In this document: one piece after another, positions 1-10,191 of the stretch
How positions within the stretch are numbered: the first letter of the stretch is position 1
Layout: each line of letters begins with the position of its first letter
NCBI GenBank assembly: GCA_017979445.1
Contig: CM030713.1
Location: 25,279,163-25,343,162, forward strand
Direction of reading: 5' to 3'
From: Akebia trifoliata
Lineage: Eukaryota > Streptophyta > Magnoliopsida > Ranunculales > Lardizabalaceae
Length of the DNA stretch: 64,000 nucleotides
The notes under the pieces: generated by a model
Seen by the model: the letters and a program-made list of their open reading frames with translations, nothing else
The model's database searches: none
Told to the model about the DNA's origin: nothing
Made by a program: the position numbers and the translations under genes

Positions 1-334
1 TCAATTAAGAATCACTTTTTCCCTCTTACATAACGTAGTGGAAAACCCCAAAATCTTATTTAGCGTTTCACTTACTTCGTTCTCTCTCTCTCTCTCTCTT
101 GTGTTTGTTTTGTGTTCAAGTGATTGAAGATTTAGCAACCTTCAATAAATGTTGCTCCGTTTATCTGTTTATTACAGCTTTTAAGGGAAATTTCTACTTA
201 TTATTTGGATTTAAGTTGATTAGTATTATTGGGGAAAAATGGAAGTTATTTAGGTTGATTAGTATTTTTTTTATTTTAATGGAAAAATGAAAATTGAGAG
301 ATAAGAATGAAAGATAAATAGATAATTATGGAAA
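1..334. other. Non-coding leader of the fragment zone, with a CT microsatellite
   Basis: AT-rich sequence with a short (CT)n run at about 83-100. No supported gene. It directly precedes the broken MUSE-like exon and may be its old promoter/5' UTR, since CT-rich leaders are common in plants; that link is inference. Confidence 0.4.
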
Positions 335-509
335 ATGGCTGGGGGTGTGAGTGGAGATTAATTGGTTGGGAGGTGATTGGAGGGGATTTCAAGTGGACAA
401 AGTTGTAATTCCAGAGAAGCTTTGGCGGAGTGGCGATTGAGCGAACAACTGGAGAGTGGTATACCGTCGACTTCACCCCCTTACTGGGACACTAGTGACA
501 ATGATTGTG
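335..509 (+). pseudogene. MUSE13/14 (TRAF-domain protein) first-exon pseudogene fragment
   Basis: Reading from ATG 335 gives MAGGVSGD, a stop (TAA 359-361), LVGR, a stop (TGA 374-376), then LEGISSGQSCNSREALAEWR and a PSTSPPYWDT segment. This matches my recollection of the N-terminus of plant MUSE13/14 (TRAF1a/1b), TRAF-domain adaptors that promote turnover of NLR immune receptors. In that family this stretch is the first coding exon before the TRAF/MATH domain. The fragment ends at a credible donor (G|GTAAGC at 510), so it looks DNA-copied rather than retroposed. Both stops could have come from TCA serine codons. No MATH domain or later exon was found downstream. A TTG-initiated ORF runs through the donor into unrelated sequence and is not a gene. 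Confidence 0.6.
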
Positions 510-900
510 GTAAGCTATGCTCCTATTGTCCTTTTGTTTTTCCCTCCAATTCTATCAAGCCCGGATGTCCTGGATATCTATATATCGTGCAATCTAAAAA
601 ACGGGAATTCATGGTTCAACTCCAGCTTGAAATCACAACGACGACCTTCACTCGAGGAAGTAGGCCCTGCCTTCCTTTCTTTAGGAATTATGTTTTCCAT
701 AGATGCTAAAGGTGCTGCCTAGAAGTGCCTACTACTACACCACACTACACTTGGCTCTACACATTTACAGAGCTAACCCCTGTCCAGTGCCTGGCAGAGT
801 TACGGGAACAGCCGTCTGATGGAAAACAACTTTCACGTTCGGTTCAGAGAGCACTTTTTTCGTTGAGAATTCCTCGTTCCCTTTCGTGTTAATTCCCTAT
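510..900 (+). other. Possible organelle-derived insert with a group II intron-like 3' end
   Basis: After the MUSE donor the sequence changes character: it becomes GC-richer and non-repetitive. At about 808-855 it holds a segment resembling domain V of plant mitochondrial group II introns, with AGCCGT on the 5' side and ACGTTCGGTTC on the 3' side around a short loop. An open frame of 88 codons crosses the region but is not recognised. I read it as a possible nuclear copy of mitochondrial DNA; the source intron was not identified. Confidence 0.4.
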
Positions 901-3900
901 TACTTAGTTTTTAGTTTTAATTTACTACTAGTTTAATAAATTTTCCTACTCATTCAGTTGCTGTATTTTGTGGTTTACATTCATCACAAAAACGAAGTAA
1001 TAAAAAAATTAAGAAAAAAAAGGTGAGAGTAGAGATGGATTTGTGTTGTTCAATGAATTGGTGGGTTTTTCTAATTTTCGAGCTTATTAAATATTTAGAA
1101 GGGTTTACATGCCGAAAATTGATTCATTAATTTTTCTTGAGAGAGGCTTACTTTAAAAAATTAATTTATACTACAAGGGTTTTGAAGCATCCTCAAGCTT
1201 TTGTTGATAATTAGAGGCCCTCCTTTCAAAGATGGTGGATAAGATGGTGATGTCACATGCTAGATAATTTGCCTTGTTTATATTGATTTTTCTGGTTTAT
1301 ATGTTTTGATATTGTTCTTCATATATCCTTGTGTATGATCCTATGCAGTCACATCTATTATTTTGAAGGACTAGATACTAATGATTCAGTTTCAAACCAC
1401 TTTATTTTTTGTTTAATTGATGCATATAATAGATTATATCCATCTCTACTTGGATAATATTGGGTTCCTAAGATTGATTTTATTGACGAAAATGTAACAT
1501 ACAGTATTACTCTGACTTCTTTTCTTCTTTTTTTGGAGTTTACATACTGGGGACTCTTCGTGCATTCATATCCTAGCTAGAGTTATAAATCATTGCTTCT
1601 GATGTTAATTATTTTCATGTTCTTGACTATTTCCTGCTTGTTCTGCCCACATTCTATATTGTGAGTTCTATGATGAATTCCACAAGTAAAAAACTTGGAT
1701 TATTATTATTTTGTGTTCTACATGACTTCAATACTTAATATACCCTATCGTCTGCATTTATATATGATTTAACTGAACAATCGCCTTCTTTTTTCAACTC
1801 TATGGATACACCCAAATCTTCTATCTTTAGTTTGGGGAACTATATTGGAGTCAAAAGGACTTTAAAATAGGACACAACCAATACTGAGTATATAGAATGC
1901 ATCGTAGCACTGAAAGATAGAGCTGGTCCACTCCATTGATTATGGATCATATCTAATGTATTGTTCTCATTTAATTGATTGTTTTTTCTTCATAATTTTG
2001 TGGTTTGTTCCTTTACAATTATCTTGTGATTTCAATGATATTTTGGATTTCTATACGGTAGTTCTTTTCGAATTTTTAACTATTGAATACTCGCACACTA
2101 TGCGAGCTATATTTGTAAGGCATGTAAATTAGCATAGGCATGCTTGCTGAATTGCCAGCATTAATGTTCTCAATGATAACATTGAGAAATTAGAGTGTTG
2201 GTAAGGATAACTCTTGGTAGTTCTGCTTACCACTTATCATTTGTTGACATGTATTTAGGTTCATATTTTTTGTTACATAAGTATATTCATGCATAAATAC
2301 ATACATTCATACATATGCATTAAAGGAGAAAATGCCAGACTTAGAGTTTGCTTGTGCCTAATGACACAAGCATCCTCTTTGGGGTGATAAGGGGGTAGAA
2401 GAGCAAAGGCTAAAAAGTTGGAGGGGTATTATGGGAGGACAACTGAAATATATATAATTATCATTCTTCTCTATTGGATTCAAATAGGATTCAAACCAGT
2501 CGGGTAATGATCTGATCAAATCCTAGGATCCAAATCGTAAATCATAGGATTTTAACACACTACTATTGTTACAGAATAGCAGAAAATTGTAGGAGGCAAA
2601 CTAAGGTGCATAGATGATTTGATTAATTACTAATAGACCTTTTATAAGAGTATTCATAGTTATTTGTGTGCACCAATAGTGTCTTGGGCACTCAATCTAC
2701 TCCCATTTTCAGGTATTATTTAACTTGCAGATTCTTTATACCGAGAAACTACATGGTTGCCAGAAGGTCTCACTTAACCTATATGGAAATATTTATCTGT
2801 TAACCGAGACATGTTTATCAAACAAATAATTATAAATCTATGCCCAAAACATGACTACAAAACCCTTTTAATGGCTTATGATAGTTGGTCTTGAGACATG
2901 TTCTTAGTTTCCAATTTGCAAGTAATCTTATTTGAACACTGATATTTTGTTTCAGATATTTGGTAAAATATATTTGATGGTCTTTCTTGTTTTCAGTTTT
3001 GAGTTTGATGGTCTCTCGGTTTATTTATTGTGTGTTTTTTTTTAAATAATTATTATGCTTTAGAAATTAAGGATGGAACATGGAAGTGAAGATCCTTGCC
3101 CCACATGATTGACTCTGATTATAACGTGCTTTCCTATTTCTCTTTTGAGTAATTACCAAGCCAGGACTCTAATCCATTCATCTAATTTAACATTTTATGT
3201 TTTTTATATCATTTATTAATTTCCTTTTTTTTTCTTTTTGTAATTCTCGAAACAATACAAAGCAATTTGTTTCTGAAATGAAGTGAACCACATACCAACA
3301 TATTTATGAACCCAATTGTTTTGGTTTATTGAGTTTTTTCATTGGATTATCTATCTCAATATATCAATAATCGTAATCGAAATGTAACAATCTTTGTTCT
3401 TCTAGGTCTGTTATTATAATTATTTTTGTATTATCTGGGCATATTTCTTCTCCATCCTTTTGCTATCCCTTTACTGTCCTATTCTGTTTATTTGTTTTTA
3501 AATGTTTTCTATTTAGCTGATCACATACTTGTAACCACTTCTAATAGAATTGAACATTCATTACTTGTTATGCTATTAGCGTATAACTCTGGATTCCATT
3601 GTTTTTATTACAAGTCTAAAATTGACACCTCTTATTCATGTATGCAACCAACACTTGTGTCCAAGTTACCTGTATAACACATGCTTTACATTTAGTTGTG
3701 CCACCCTTTAAGCCCCTTTGTTTTCCGTTGACACTTATCCTCTTGAGTAGAATTGGTGTACTATTCTACAGGCATGCTGTCACCAGAAGAATGGGAAGTG
3801 GCTTACCTTTATTTGGCATTTGTCTTGTGGAAGATAAATACTCTTCACATTTGAAACTTTCCATCCTTTATATATTGCTTACTCTCCATGTATTGCTAGT

Positions 3901-3922
3901 TTTCCCAGTACAATTGACTATT
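901..3922. other. No gene seen
   Basis: AT-rich sequence without a recognisable coding exon or repeat boundary. The short ORFs at 3426-3928 are low-complexity and match no family I know. An exon-like stretch after a TTCTACAG acceptor at about 3764-3771 was noted but could not be assigned. Confidence 0.5.
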
Positions 3923-4098
3923 TCCTAAATATGTGAATTTGATATGTTTACTTCTGTATTTATTTTCTCCATTCTCGGGATAATTGCAGGAACATAACCG
4001 TTTACCATCACCTAAATATGTGAATTTGATAAGTTTACTTCTGTATTTATTTTCTCCATTCTCGGGATAATTGCAGGAACATAACAGTTTACCATCAC
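3923..4098. repeat. Tandem duplication of an 88-bp unit carrying a splice-acceptor-like site
   Basis: The unit starting CCTAAATATGTGAATTTGAT at 3923 recurs at 4011 with two or three substitutions. Each copy has a pyrimidine-rich stretch ending in ATTGCAG followed by GAACATAAC. This looks like an intron 3' end plus exon start duplicated together. The exon-like sequence after the second copy soon meets stops and was not identified. Confidence 0.8.
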
Positions 4099-5651
4099 CA
4101 AGGAAAGCTCTCAGGGATTTGAAGTTGCATCACTAACATCAATATGTAAGCTTTCTACTTGTCATTCAACTCCAAGTTGTGCACAAGATGAATTGTGTGT
4201 TAAATTTGATTGACATGTATATTTGTGCTTATATATTGGTTGAGACAAACAATTTATGTTCTCTACCCCAACCATGAGTTCTGGTCCCGTTTTGCCCACA
4301 AGATATATGGGTTTAAAACATGATTATGCCACGTGTACAACAATGATTGGAAACTAGATAGATTTTTTTAATAAACATGATACATTGGATACAATCTGGT
4401 GGGTTGGACCAGATGATTTATCTCTTTCTTGACTATTATAGTTTTGATGGATTTCTTTTTCTACCCAAGAAGCTAGAGAAAGGAAATGATGCATGCATGC
4501 CCTCTTTTCAAATATAATGGGTTTTGTTATTTCAAATTTCCAACTCCCCAAGGAAGAGTCTTCTAGTGGTGTATGCTGCTTTGAAATTTGAATGAAACAT
4601 AAATATTTGGTTTCAAGTCAATCTTTATTGTTTCTAACTGTGTCGTCAAAGGTGAAGGTGTCAGCTTGCTAAGGACTAAACAATACTTCACTCTCTCACT
4701 TTATCCATCTCATTCATTTCTTCTTTATTACTTAATTTTATATGGGTATAAGATACTTCTTTGTTTTAAAAAAAACAAAAAAAAACAAAGCAAAGCATGG
4801 GGTGGGAAGGTGGGTTCGATACTGTCTCAACCTGCCCCCCTTACCCAACACACTCACATACTCTCTATATTCTCTGATTAATAACAGTCACACACAACCC
4901 CACACTACCACCACCACCACCAACAACAATATAGGCTTTATGTGTTTTGTTTTTCTCTGCTTCTCTTGTATTTGTCTATGTATCCTACTACTTCTGCCCC
5001 CTCTGCACTCTACTTTAAATGGGCACCACTCATTTTTTATATTTCTTGTTGGTCTTTGATCTTCCTCCCAATAAACTCAAGTTTTAGCTTTGTGTGGGTA
5101 CTACTCAATATGAATTTCTTTCTAGTTCCTTCTTTTTTCTCCTCTTATTTTATCTTTGTGGATAATCCTCAATTCACTCCAACCTTTTCCTCCTTACCCC
5201 CTCTCTCGTGTGTCTAGGTGTTGAGTTGTTCTTCCATAGAGCTTCTGTGAAAGATGTGATGGCCTATATGATTCTCTTTTTTGTGGAAAGGCCTTGATAT
5301 GCCAACTTTGAAGCAATGTCGTAATACATTTAGGGAAGTCCATAAATTATGGAACAACGCTCGGAAATGAGCCTAGACTTTCCTTACAGATGAACAATGA
5401 ATAAAAGATGATCAGCTGACTCCCTGTCTGACTTACATAGGAAGCAAATATTAGGCATGGAAAATCCTTGCTTGTTGAGTGATGCATAGTGAGATTACTA
5501 CCCAAAGTGGGTATTTTTCCAATATGGTTTAATGCATTATTTAATTTTATGGGAAGATATATTCATGGCTTCTGTATGATATATTTTTTCTTCAGAATTC
5601 TTTCTGCTTCTTGTTATGTTTGACCTATATTGATGGAGGTTTCTTTTATAG
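4099..5651. other. No gene seen; pyrimidine-rich and CCA-repeat stretch
   Basis: Contains a purine-rich/poly-A stretch near 4770-4800, a CACACA/ACC-rich microsatellite at about 4885-4930 and long pyrimidine-rich sequence to about 5215. ORFs here (4666-5217) are low-complexity, Leu/Phe/Ser-rich frames of the pyrimidine tract. No supported gene. Confidence 0.5.
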
Positions 5652-6060
5652 GTTGATGCTGGAACAGATCTCATTATCACTCAACTGTTCTTTGATACTA
5701 ATAATTTTCTCCTGTTAACCATTTACAAGCAAAGTTTTGGCAGATTTCAGCATTGGAGATGGTATAGTAGATCTATCATTGAATGAATCATCTTACGATT
5801 CATATTTTCTGAAATTTATATCACCTTTGTCTGTAACAAAGTTTATAATTCGAACCAGTGGAACATGCTGACTAATATTTTCCCCATTTGAAATTATAGC
5901 TACTCTAGAGCCTATTAAGGAAAATGAAGAGACTGTCAAACAGTACGGAACAATACCTTGGAACTGAAATGTGCAAGAAGATTCTAGCTCATGGGATCAA
6001 AACCTAGCACCTTTATACGCTACGCTAAACATGAACAAATCAGCTTTAGCTATATTAAAG
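5652..6060 (+). pseudogene. MTHFR (methylenetetrahydrofolate reductase) pseudogene fragment
   Basis: Two conserved blocks of plant MTHFR, the cytosolic enzyme that makes 5-methyl-THF for methionine synthesis, lie in order on the + strand. The first follows a TTTTATAG acceptor (exon from 5652) and reads VDAGTDLIITQLFFDTN. The second begins at 5890 with EIIATLEPIKENEETVKQYG, then after a frameshift LGTEMCKKILAHGIKT, a TAG, HLYTL, another frameshift, and MNKSALAILK ending at 6060. The segment normally between the blocks is missing or replaced by unrelated sequence at about 5720-5889. Intron traces suggest a genomic rather than cDNA origin. At least two frameshifts and one stop make it non-functional. 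Confidence 0.75.
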
Positions 6061-6300
6061 ATTATTTCCCATATCCTGTTGTGGCCTTTGCTTTTAATAT
6101 TTGGATGTGGACCTTATATGAAATTTCATATCCTTGGGTATGTTTTGTTTGAGTTTTGAACCAAGAGTATTGGTTTTGCAAACCAGGTTCTAACCTGAAC
6201 TTTTAAATTCCTTTGATATAAAAAAAATTAGGTTTTAATGTGAAGATTTAAATTGTGGAGTGTCAATTCAGCATTCTATAGAAAATGGGATGTGACAAAA
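6061..6300. other. No gene seen
   Basis: AT-rich spacer between the MTHFR fragment and a GT microsatellite duplication. Nothing recognised. Confidence 0.4.
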
Positions 6301-6309
6301 ATATTATGT

Positions 6310-6450
6310 TGTGTGTGTGTGGTGTGTGTGTGTGTTATATATTTTTTTATTGAAAAATTGACATACAACTGTTCTAAATTGTCGTGTGTGTGTGTGTGTG
6401 TTATATATTTTTTTATTGAAAAATTGAAATACAACTGTTCTAAATTGTCG
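6310..6450. repeat. Tandem duplication of a unit with a (GT)n run
   Basis: A (GT)n run followed by TATATATTTTTTTATTG, ACAACTGTTCTAAATTGTC and related sequence occurs twice, separated by about 73 bp, with one or two differences. This is a recent local duplication that includes the microsatellite. Confidence 0.8.
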
Positions 6451-8069
6451 TTAAAAAAAATTATCCCAAAAAATCAGAAGTTTGGTGTAAGGTTTCTGAC
6501 AGATAAATGACGGTAATGGACAGTCGTTTTCAACAGTCTAATCCCGTCGTTTTTTCTGACAAATGTTGACAGTCATTTCACAAAAGCAACTACATTTTTA
6601 ACAACATCAGCAACAGTCATTTTCATAAAAAATGATGGCCCAAAGCCATCGTTTTGCACTCATCTTGACGTAGTCTAGGTCCAAAAAAAAATAAAAATAG
6701 ATCTAAAAATAAATGACTAAAAGAATTGGTTAGATATGGCATTCGTTGGGAACACCATAAGACAAACAAGACATTCTTATAAAGAAATTTTAATAATTGA
6801 AATATTTAAAAATAATTTTAATTGATCTTTCTCTCTTTACTGTCTTTCTTTTTATGGTTTGTTGTTGTAAATGGTCATAAGATTTTTTTTTTTTTTTAAA
6901 TCTTGATTTCTTTAATTTGATTTTTTGCTAGTGTTTTTAGGTTAATCTTGATTTTTTTATTTATTACATACAATAGTAAGCCTTTTTTTAATTTGTTGTG
7001 TTTCTTTATTTTTGAATTTTTAAAATTTGTCTTTTGTTAATTAGTCTATGACTTTTAGGTAATTAAAAGTCACAGCCGCCCCTCAAGATTTATGTTTACC
7101 AAAAAGTCATAGCCGCCCTCAAGATTCACGTTTGGCAATGCTATTGATAAGTCATACCTTGACAAATTTTTGTAAAACATTAGATCATATGTGGAATCTC
7201 TTAATGTCTCAAGAAAATAAATAACAATTTTAGCAAAACTTAAATACAAAAACATAATCAGCAATTTTGCATTTGAAAAACATGAAAGATAAATTTTAAA
7301 TGAACTTTTTATATTATATTGATAATTAATTGATATTATTTATATTAAATATTAAAAATGCTTCATGTAGAATATTTGCCTAAGGCCTCAACCCATACGG
7401 CCTGAGTGCAAGGATAGGACTATTTCATGATCATGTAAAGTTATTTATTAATTTATTTAATCTTTACTATTATAATGAGAGGAGGAGTAGAAGTGGTCGA
7501 CAACAAAATTTGAGTGGCCACAAATGCTTCCAATTTTATATTTAAATATTGAAAATATTGAAACCCATGACTCTATGATCAAGGTGGTTAGTTTTCAAAT
7601 TTACAAAAAATATCTTCTTTATTTTACTTTCTAATCTTTAAATGAAAAAAAAAGTGTTTGCTCAATTCCTTGTAAATCTAAAATGATTACAATTACTTAT
7701 GATTAAATTGACCATCTCGTTACATGGTTGACATATATATACAGTATTTCTATCACATGTGATGACTGTGTAGTGGTCTTCTCTACGTGACGTTATTTTA
7801 GATTTTTAAAAAAAAATCACGGGTAGAGATCATTGGCTAATCATTATTTGCAGTGATGAGTTCAACATTTGCATAAAAGGCGAAACCAAGATTATTGATC
7901 TACCATGTTAGCACTTGGCCCCCTACTAACAAAAAATCCTAACTCTGCCCTGGTCAGTAGTGTGTGTGTGTGGTGTGGAGAGAGAAAGAGATTAGGTTGC
8001 ATGGATCAAAGGACTTCCCCTCTATATGGATTGTTGGAATCAATTAAAGTATGATTAAGTGCCATGTGG
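6451..8069. other. No gene; AT-rich sequence with small inverted motifs
   Basis: Includes a CAGTCATTT/GATGGC-rich stretch at 6500-6670 with a small palindrome (GATGGCCCAAAGCCATC, about 6633-6649) that may be the end of a DNA transposon. The rest is AT-rich without family recognition. The 64-codon minus ORF at 7070-7264 has no support. Confidence 0.4.
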
Positions 8070-8300
8070 ATGCATATACAGCACAAAATTCTAAGAGCTC
8101 TACAAAAATATTAAAAATAAATATTTTTTTTATTATTAATTAATTTATTTTAAATTTGGTGAGTTCAATGCATGCCCATCTATTTCTAAAGCCTTTGATC
8201 AGGCAAGAACAAGTTTTTTTTTCCTTTCCTCTTTTTGAATCATTTTTAATCTACAAAGGGTTGAAGTATCAATTGAGCCAACGTGATAATCAATGTGACC
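8070..8300. mobile_element. Fragment of the TTAGTAAG palindromic MITE family (central part)
   Basis: The stretch with AAAATTCTAAGAG, the TAAATTTGGTGAGTTCAATG block and CTTTGATCAGGCAAGAACAAG corresponds to the middle of the MITE copies at 29.3, 48.5 and 49.1-49.9 kb. The TTAGTAAG-type termini are not visible here, so it is a remnant. Confidence 0.45.
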
Positions 8301-8488
8301 CAAGTTCTGTGATCCGTGTAGAACCACGTGTAGGGTCATGCTGGCCCCAATGAGACCTCAAGAGTTCATTCTAAAAATAAAATAAATAATAACCCTGATT
8401 AAAGGCTTTCAAAATGAATAGCCATTAAACTCGCCAACTTAAAATTCAACTATAATAAGAAAAAAAAAATCTATAAATTATATTATTT

Positions 8489-8511
8489 TATATATATATA
8501 TATATATATAT
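8489..8511. repeat. (TA)n microsatellite
   Basis: A TA dinucleotide run that abuts the left end of the first fold-back element. AT runs flank all three members of that fold-back group, which suggests a target preference. Confidence 0.9.
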
Positions 8512-8888
8512 GGGGGCGTTCAATGGCCAACATTTAGCAAACTTTTTGGCAAAAACATTTTTCAAAACATGAGTTAAAGGTTTTGGAATGGGCTGATTTT
8601 TGGTGAGGATGATCTCTACAGTGAGGAGATCATCATCACCAAAAATCAGCCCATTCCAAAACTTCTAACCCCATCAAAAACAGTTTACAAAAAATGGATG
8701 GTCCACGATTTTTCAGCTGGTAAACATGGGTTAGAAGTTTTGGAATGGGCTGATTTTTGGTGAGGATGATCTACTCACCGTAGTGATCATCCTCACCAAA
8801 AATCAGCCCATTCCAAAACCTCTAACCTATGTTTTAAAAAATGTTTTGCCAAAAAGTTTGCTAAAAAGTTTGTCCTTGAACGCTACCC
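8512..8888. mobile_element. Fold-back MITE 1 (377 bp) with two internal hairpins
   Basis: The left end GGGGGCGTTCAATGGCCAAC and the right end (reverse complement GGGTAGCGTTCAAGGACAAA) form imperfect terminal inverted repeats that continue through AGCAAACTTTTTGGC. Inside, two perfect-to-near-perfect hairpins of about 85-90 bp (about 8579-8664 and 8731-8817) each contain GGAATGGGCTGATTTTTGGT paired with its complement, around GGATGATCTC...GATCATC loops. A linker with GATGGTCCACGATTTTT separates them. No coding capacity; non-autonomous. Insertion is into a TA run. Confidence 0.85.
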
Positions 8889-8899
8889 TATATATAATA

Positions 8900-9559
8900 G
8901 GGTCCCGTTCGGCACCCTAAGTTTTACCACACACTTTAACAAATGCGTTTTGTCTTACATGGGTTAGAAGTTTTGGAATGAGCTGATTTTTGGTGAGGAT
9001 GATCTCTATGGTGAGGAGATCATCCTCACCGAAAATCAGCTCATTCCAAAACTTCTGACCCCATCAAAATTGATTTACAAAAAATGGACGGTCCACGATT
9101 TTTCAACGTGTAAACATGGGGCTAAACATTTCGGAATGGGCTGATTTTTGGGGAGGATGATCTTCTAATCATAGAGATCTGGGAAATGTTTAGCACCCTA
9201 AGTTTTACCACACACTTTAACAAACGTTTTTTGTCCTACATGGGTTAGAAGTTTTGGAATGAGCTGATTTTTGGTGAGGATGATCTCTATGATTAGAAGA
9301 TCATCCTCCCCAAAAATCAGCCCATTCCGAAATGTTTAGCCCCATGTTTACACGTTGAAAAATCGTGGACCGTCCATTTTTTGTAAATCAATTTTGATGG
9401 GGTTAGAAGTTTTGGAATGAGCTGATTTTTGGTGAGGATGATCTCCTCACCCTAGAGATCATCCTCACCAAAAATCAGCTCATTCCGAAACTTCTAACCC
9501 ATGTAAGACAAAACGCGTTTGTTAAAGTGTGTGGTAAAATTAAGGGTGGCGAACGGGAC

Positions 9560-9561
<2 letters not shown>
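8900..9561. mobile_element. Fold-back MITE 2 (662 bp), long near-perfect palindrome
   Basis: The left end GGGTCCCGTTCGGCACCCTA is matched by the inverted right end at 9541-9561 (GGTGGCGAACGGGACCC). The arms pair over about 280 bp each and use the same hairpin module as the element at 8512-8888 (GATTTTTGG, GGATGATCTC, GACGGTCCACGATTTTT). Near the centre (about 9180-9290) a second partial left-end sequence (CACCCTAAGTTTTACCACAC) is nested, so the element is a composite of more than one unit. It is flanked on both sides by TA runs. No ORF. Confidence 0.85.

Positions 9562-9611
<50 letters not shown>
9562..9611. repeat. (TA)n microsatellite
   Basis: About 50 bp of TA dinucleotides immediately to the right of the fold-back element. 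Confidence 0.95.
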
Positions 9612-9614
<3 letters not shown>

Positions 9615-10024
9615 AATGCAGCATAGATACGTAGTCTATCTGTCTATGCAACTCACACCCGTTTTAGCATCCATTTCTTTCATTGACTGGGTGTGGAAGT
9701 CTGTCCAATTAGTCGGCTTAGAAATAATAGTTTTCATAAAAATAAAGAGTGGGGATTCAGAACGGTGTCCCCCTTTTCAACATGCATTAAGTATCTAGGT
9801 GGCATCTTAGTATTGGGTTTTAAAAGTTATTGGACTGCTAACCAAGTCGTGAGAAACTCCTTCTTCAATTGTTTAAATTATTAAAATTTAAAAATTTAAA
9901 AAAAAAACAGCGTCTTACCTACTTCGATAAAAAAAAATGAAGATAAGTCGTTTTCTACTGATCAATTATTAACTAGCCTTAATATTTTAGTTTTGATTAA
10001 GACTTTGTAAGACTTTGACTAAGC
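9612..10024. other. Spacer upstream of WAK-like gene 1; no gene
   Basis: AT-rich. Short ORFs at 9616-9884 have no family match. It ends where homology with the second duplication unit begins. Confidence 0.4.
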
Positions 10025-10107
10025 AAGCAAAGAAAAGCAAGATAATGATGACAGGAAAGAATCTCTATGCAGGCAATTTCTTATGTCTTTCTTGGTTCTT
10101 TTGGCCG

Positions 10108-10116
10108 CTTTATATC
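10108..10116 (+). promoter_or_regulatory. Possible TATA box of WAK-like gene 1
   Basis: TTTATATCC lies about 80 bp before the chosen start codon, followed by a pyrimidine-rich leader. A TTGAC core (W-box-like, the WRKY binding core) occurs near 10015 in GACTTTGACT. Position fits a plant promoter, but nothing in the sequence proves use. Confidence 0.3.
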
Positions 10117-10191
10117 CCCCTCCCCCTTAAGCAGCTCCATCCCTCTTTGTACCATAAGAAAAAAAAAAAATTGAAACAAAGAGGGGAAGCA

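Noticed and set aside
10015..10191. In-frame upstream ATG extending WAKL-1 by 59 residues
   Set aside because: The extension has no signal-peptide character and no counterpart in WAKL-2, whose start aligns with 10192.
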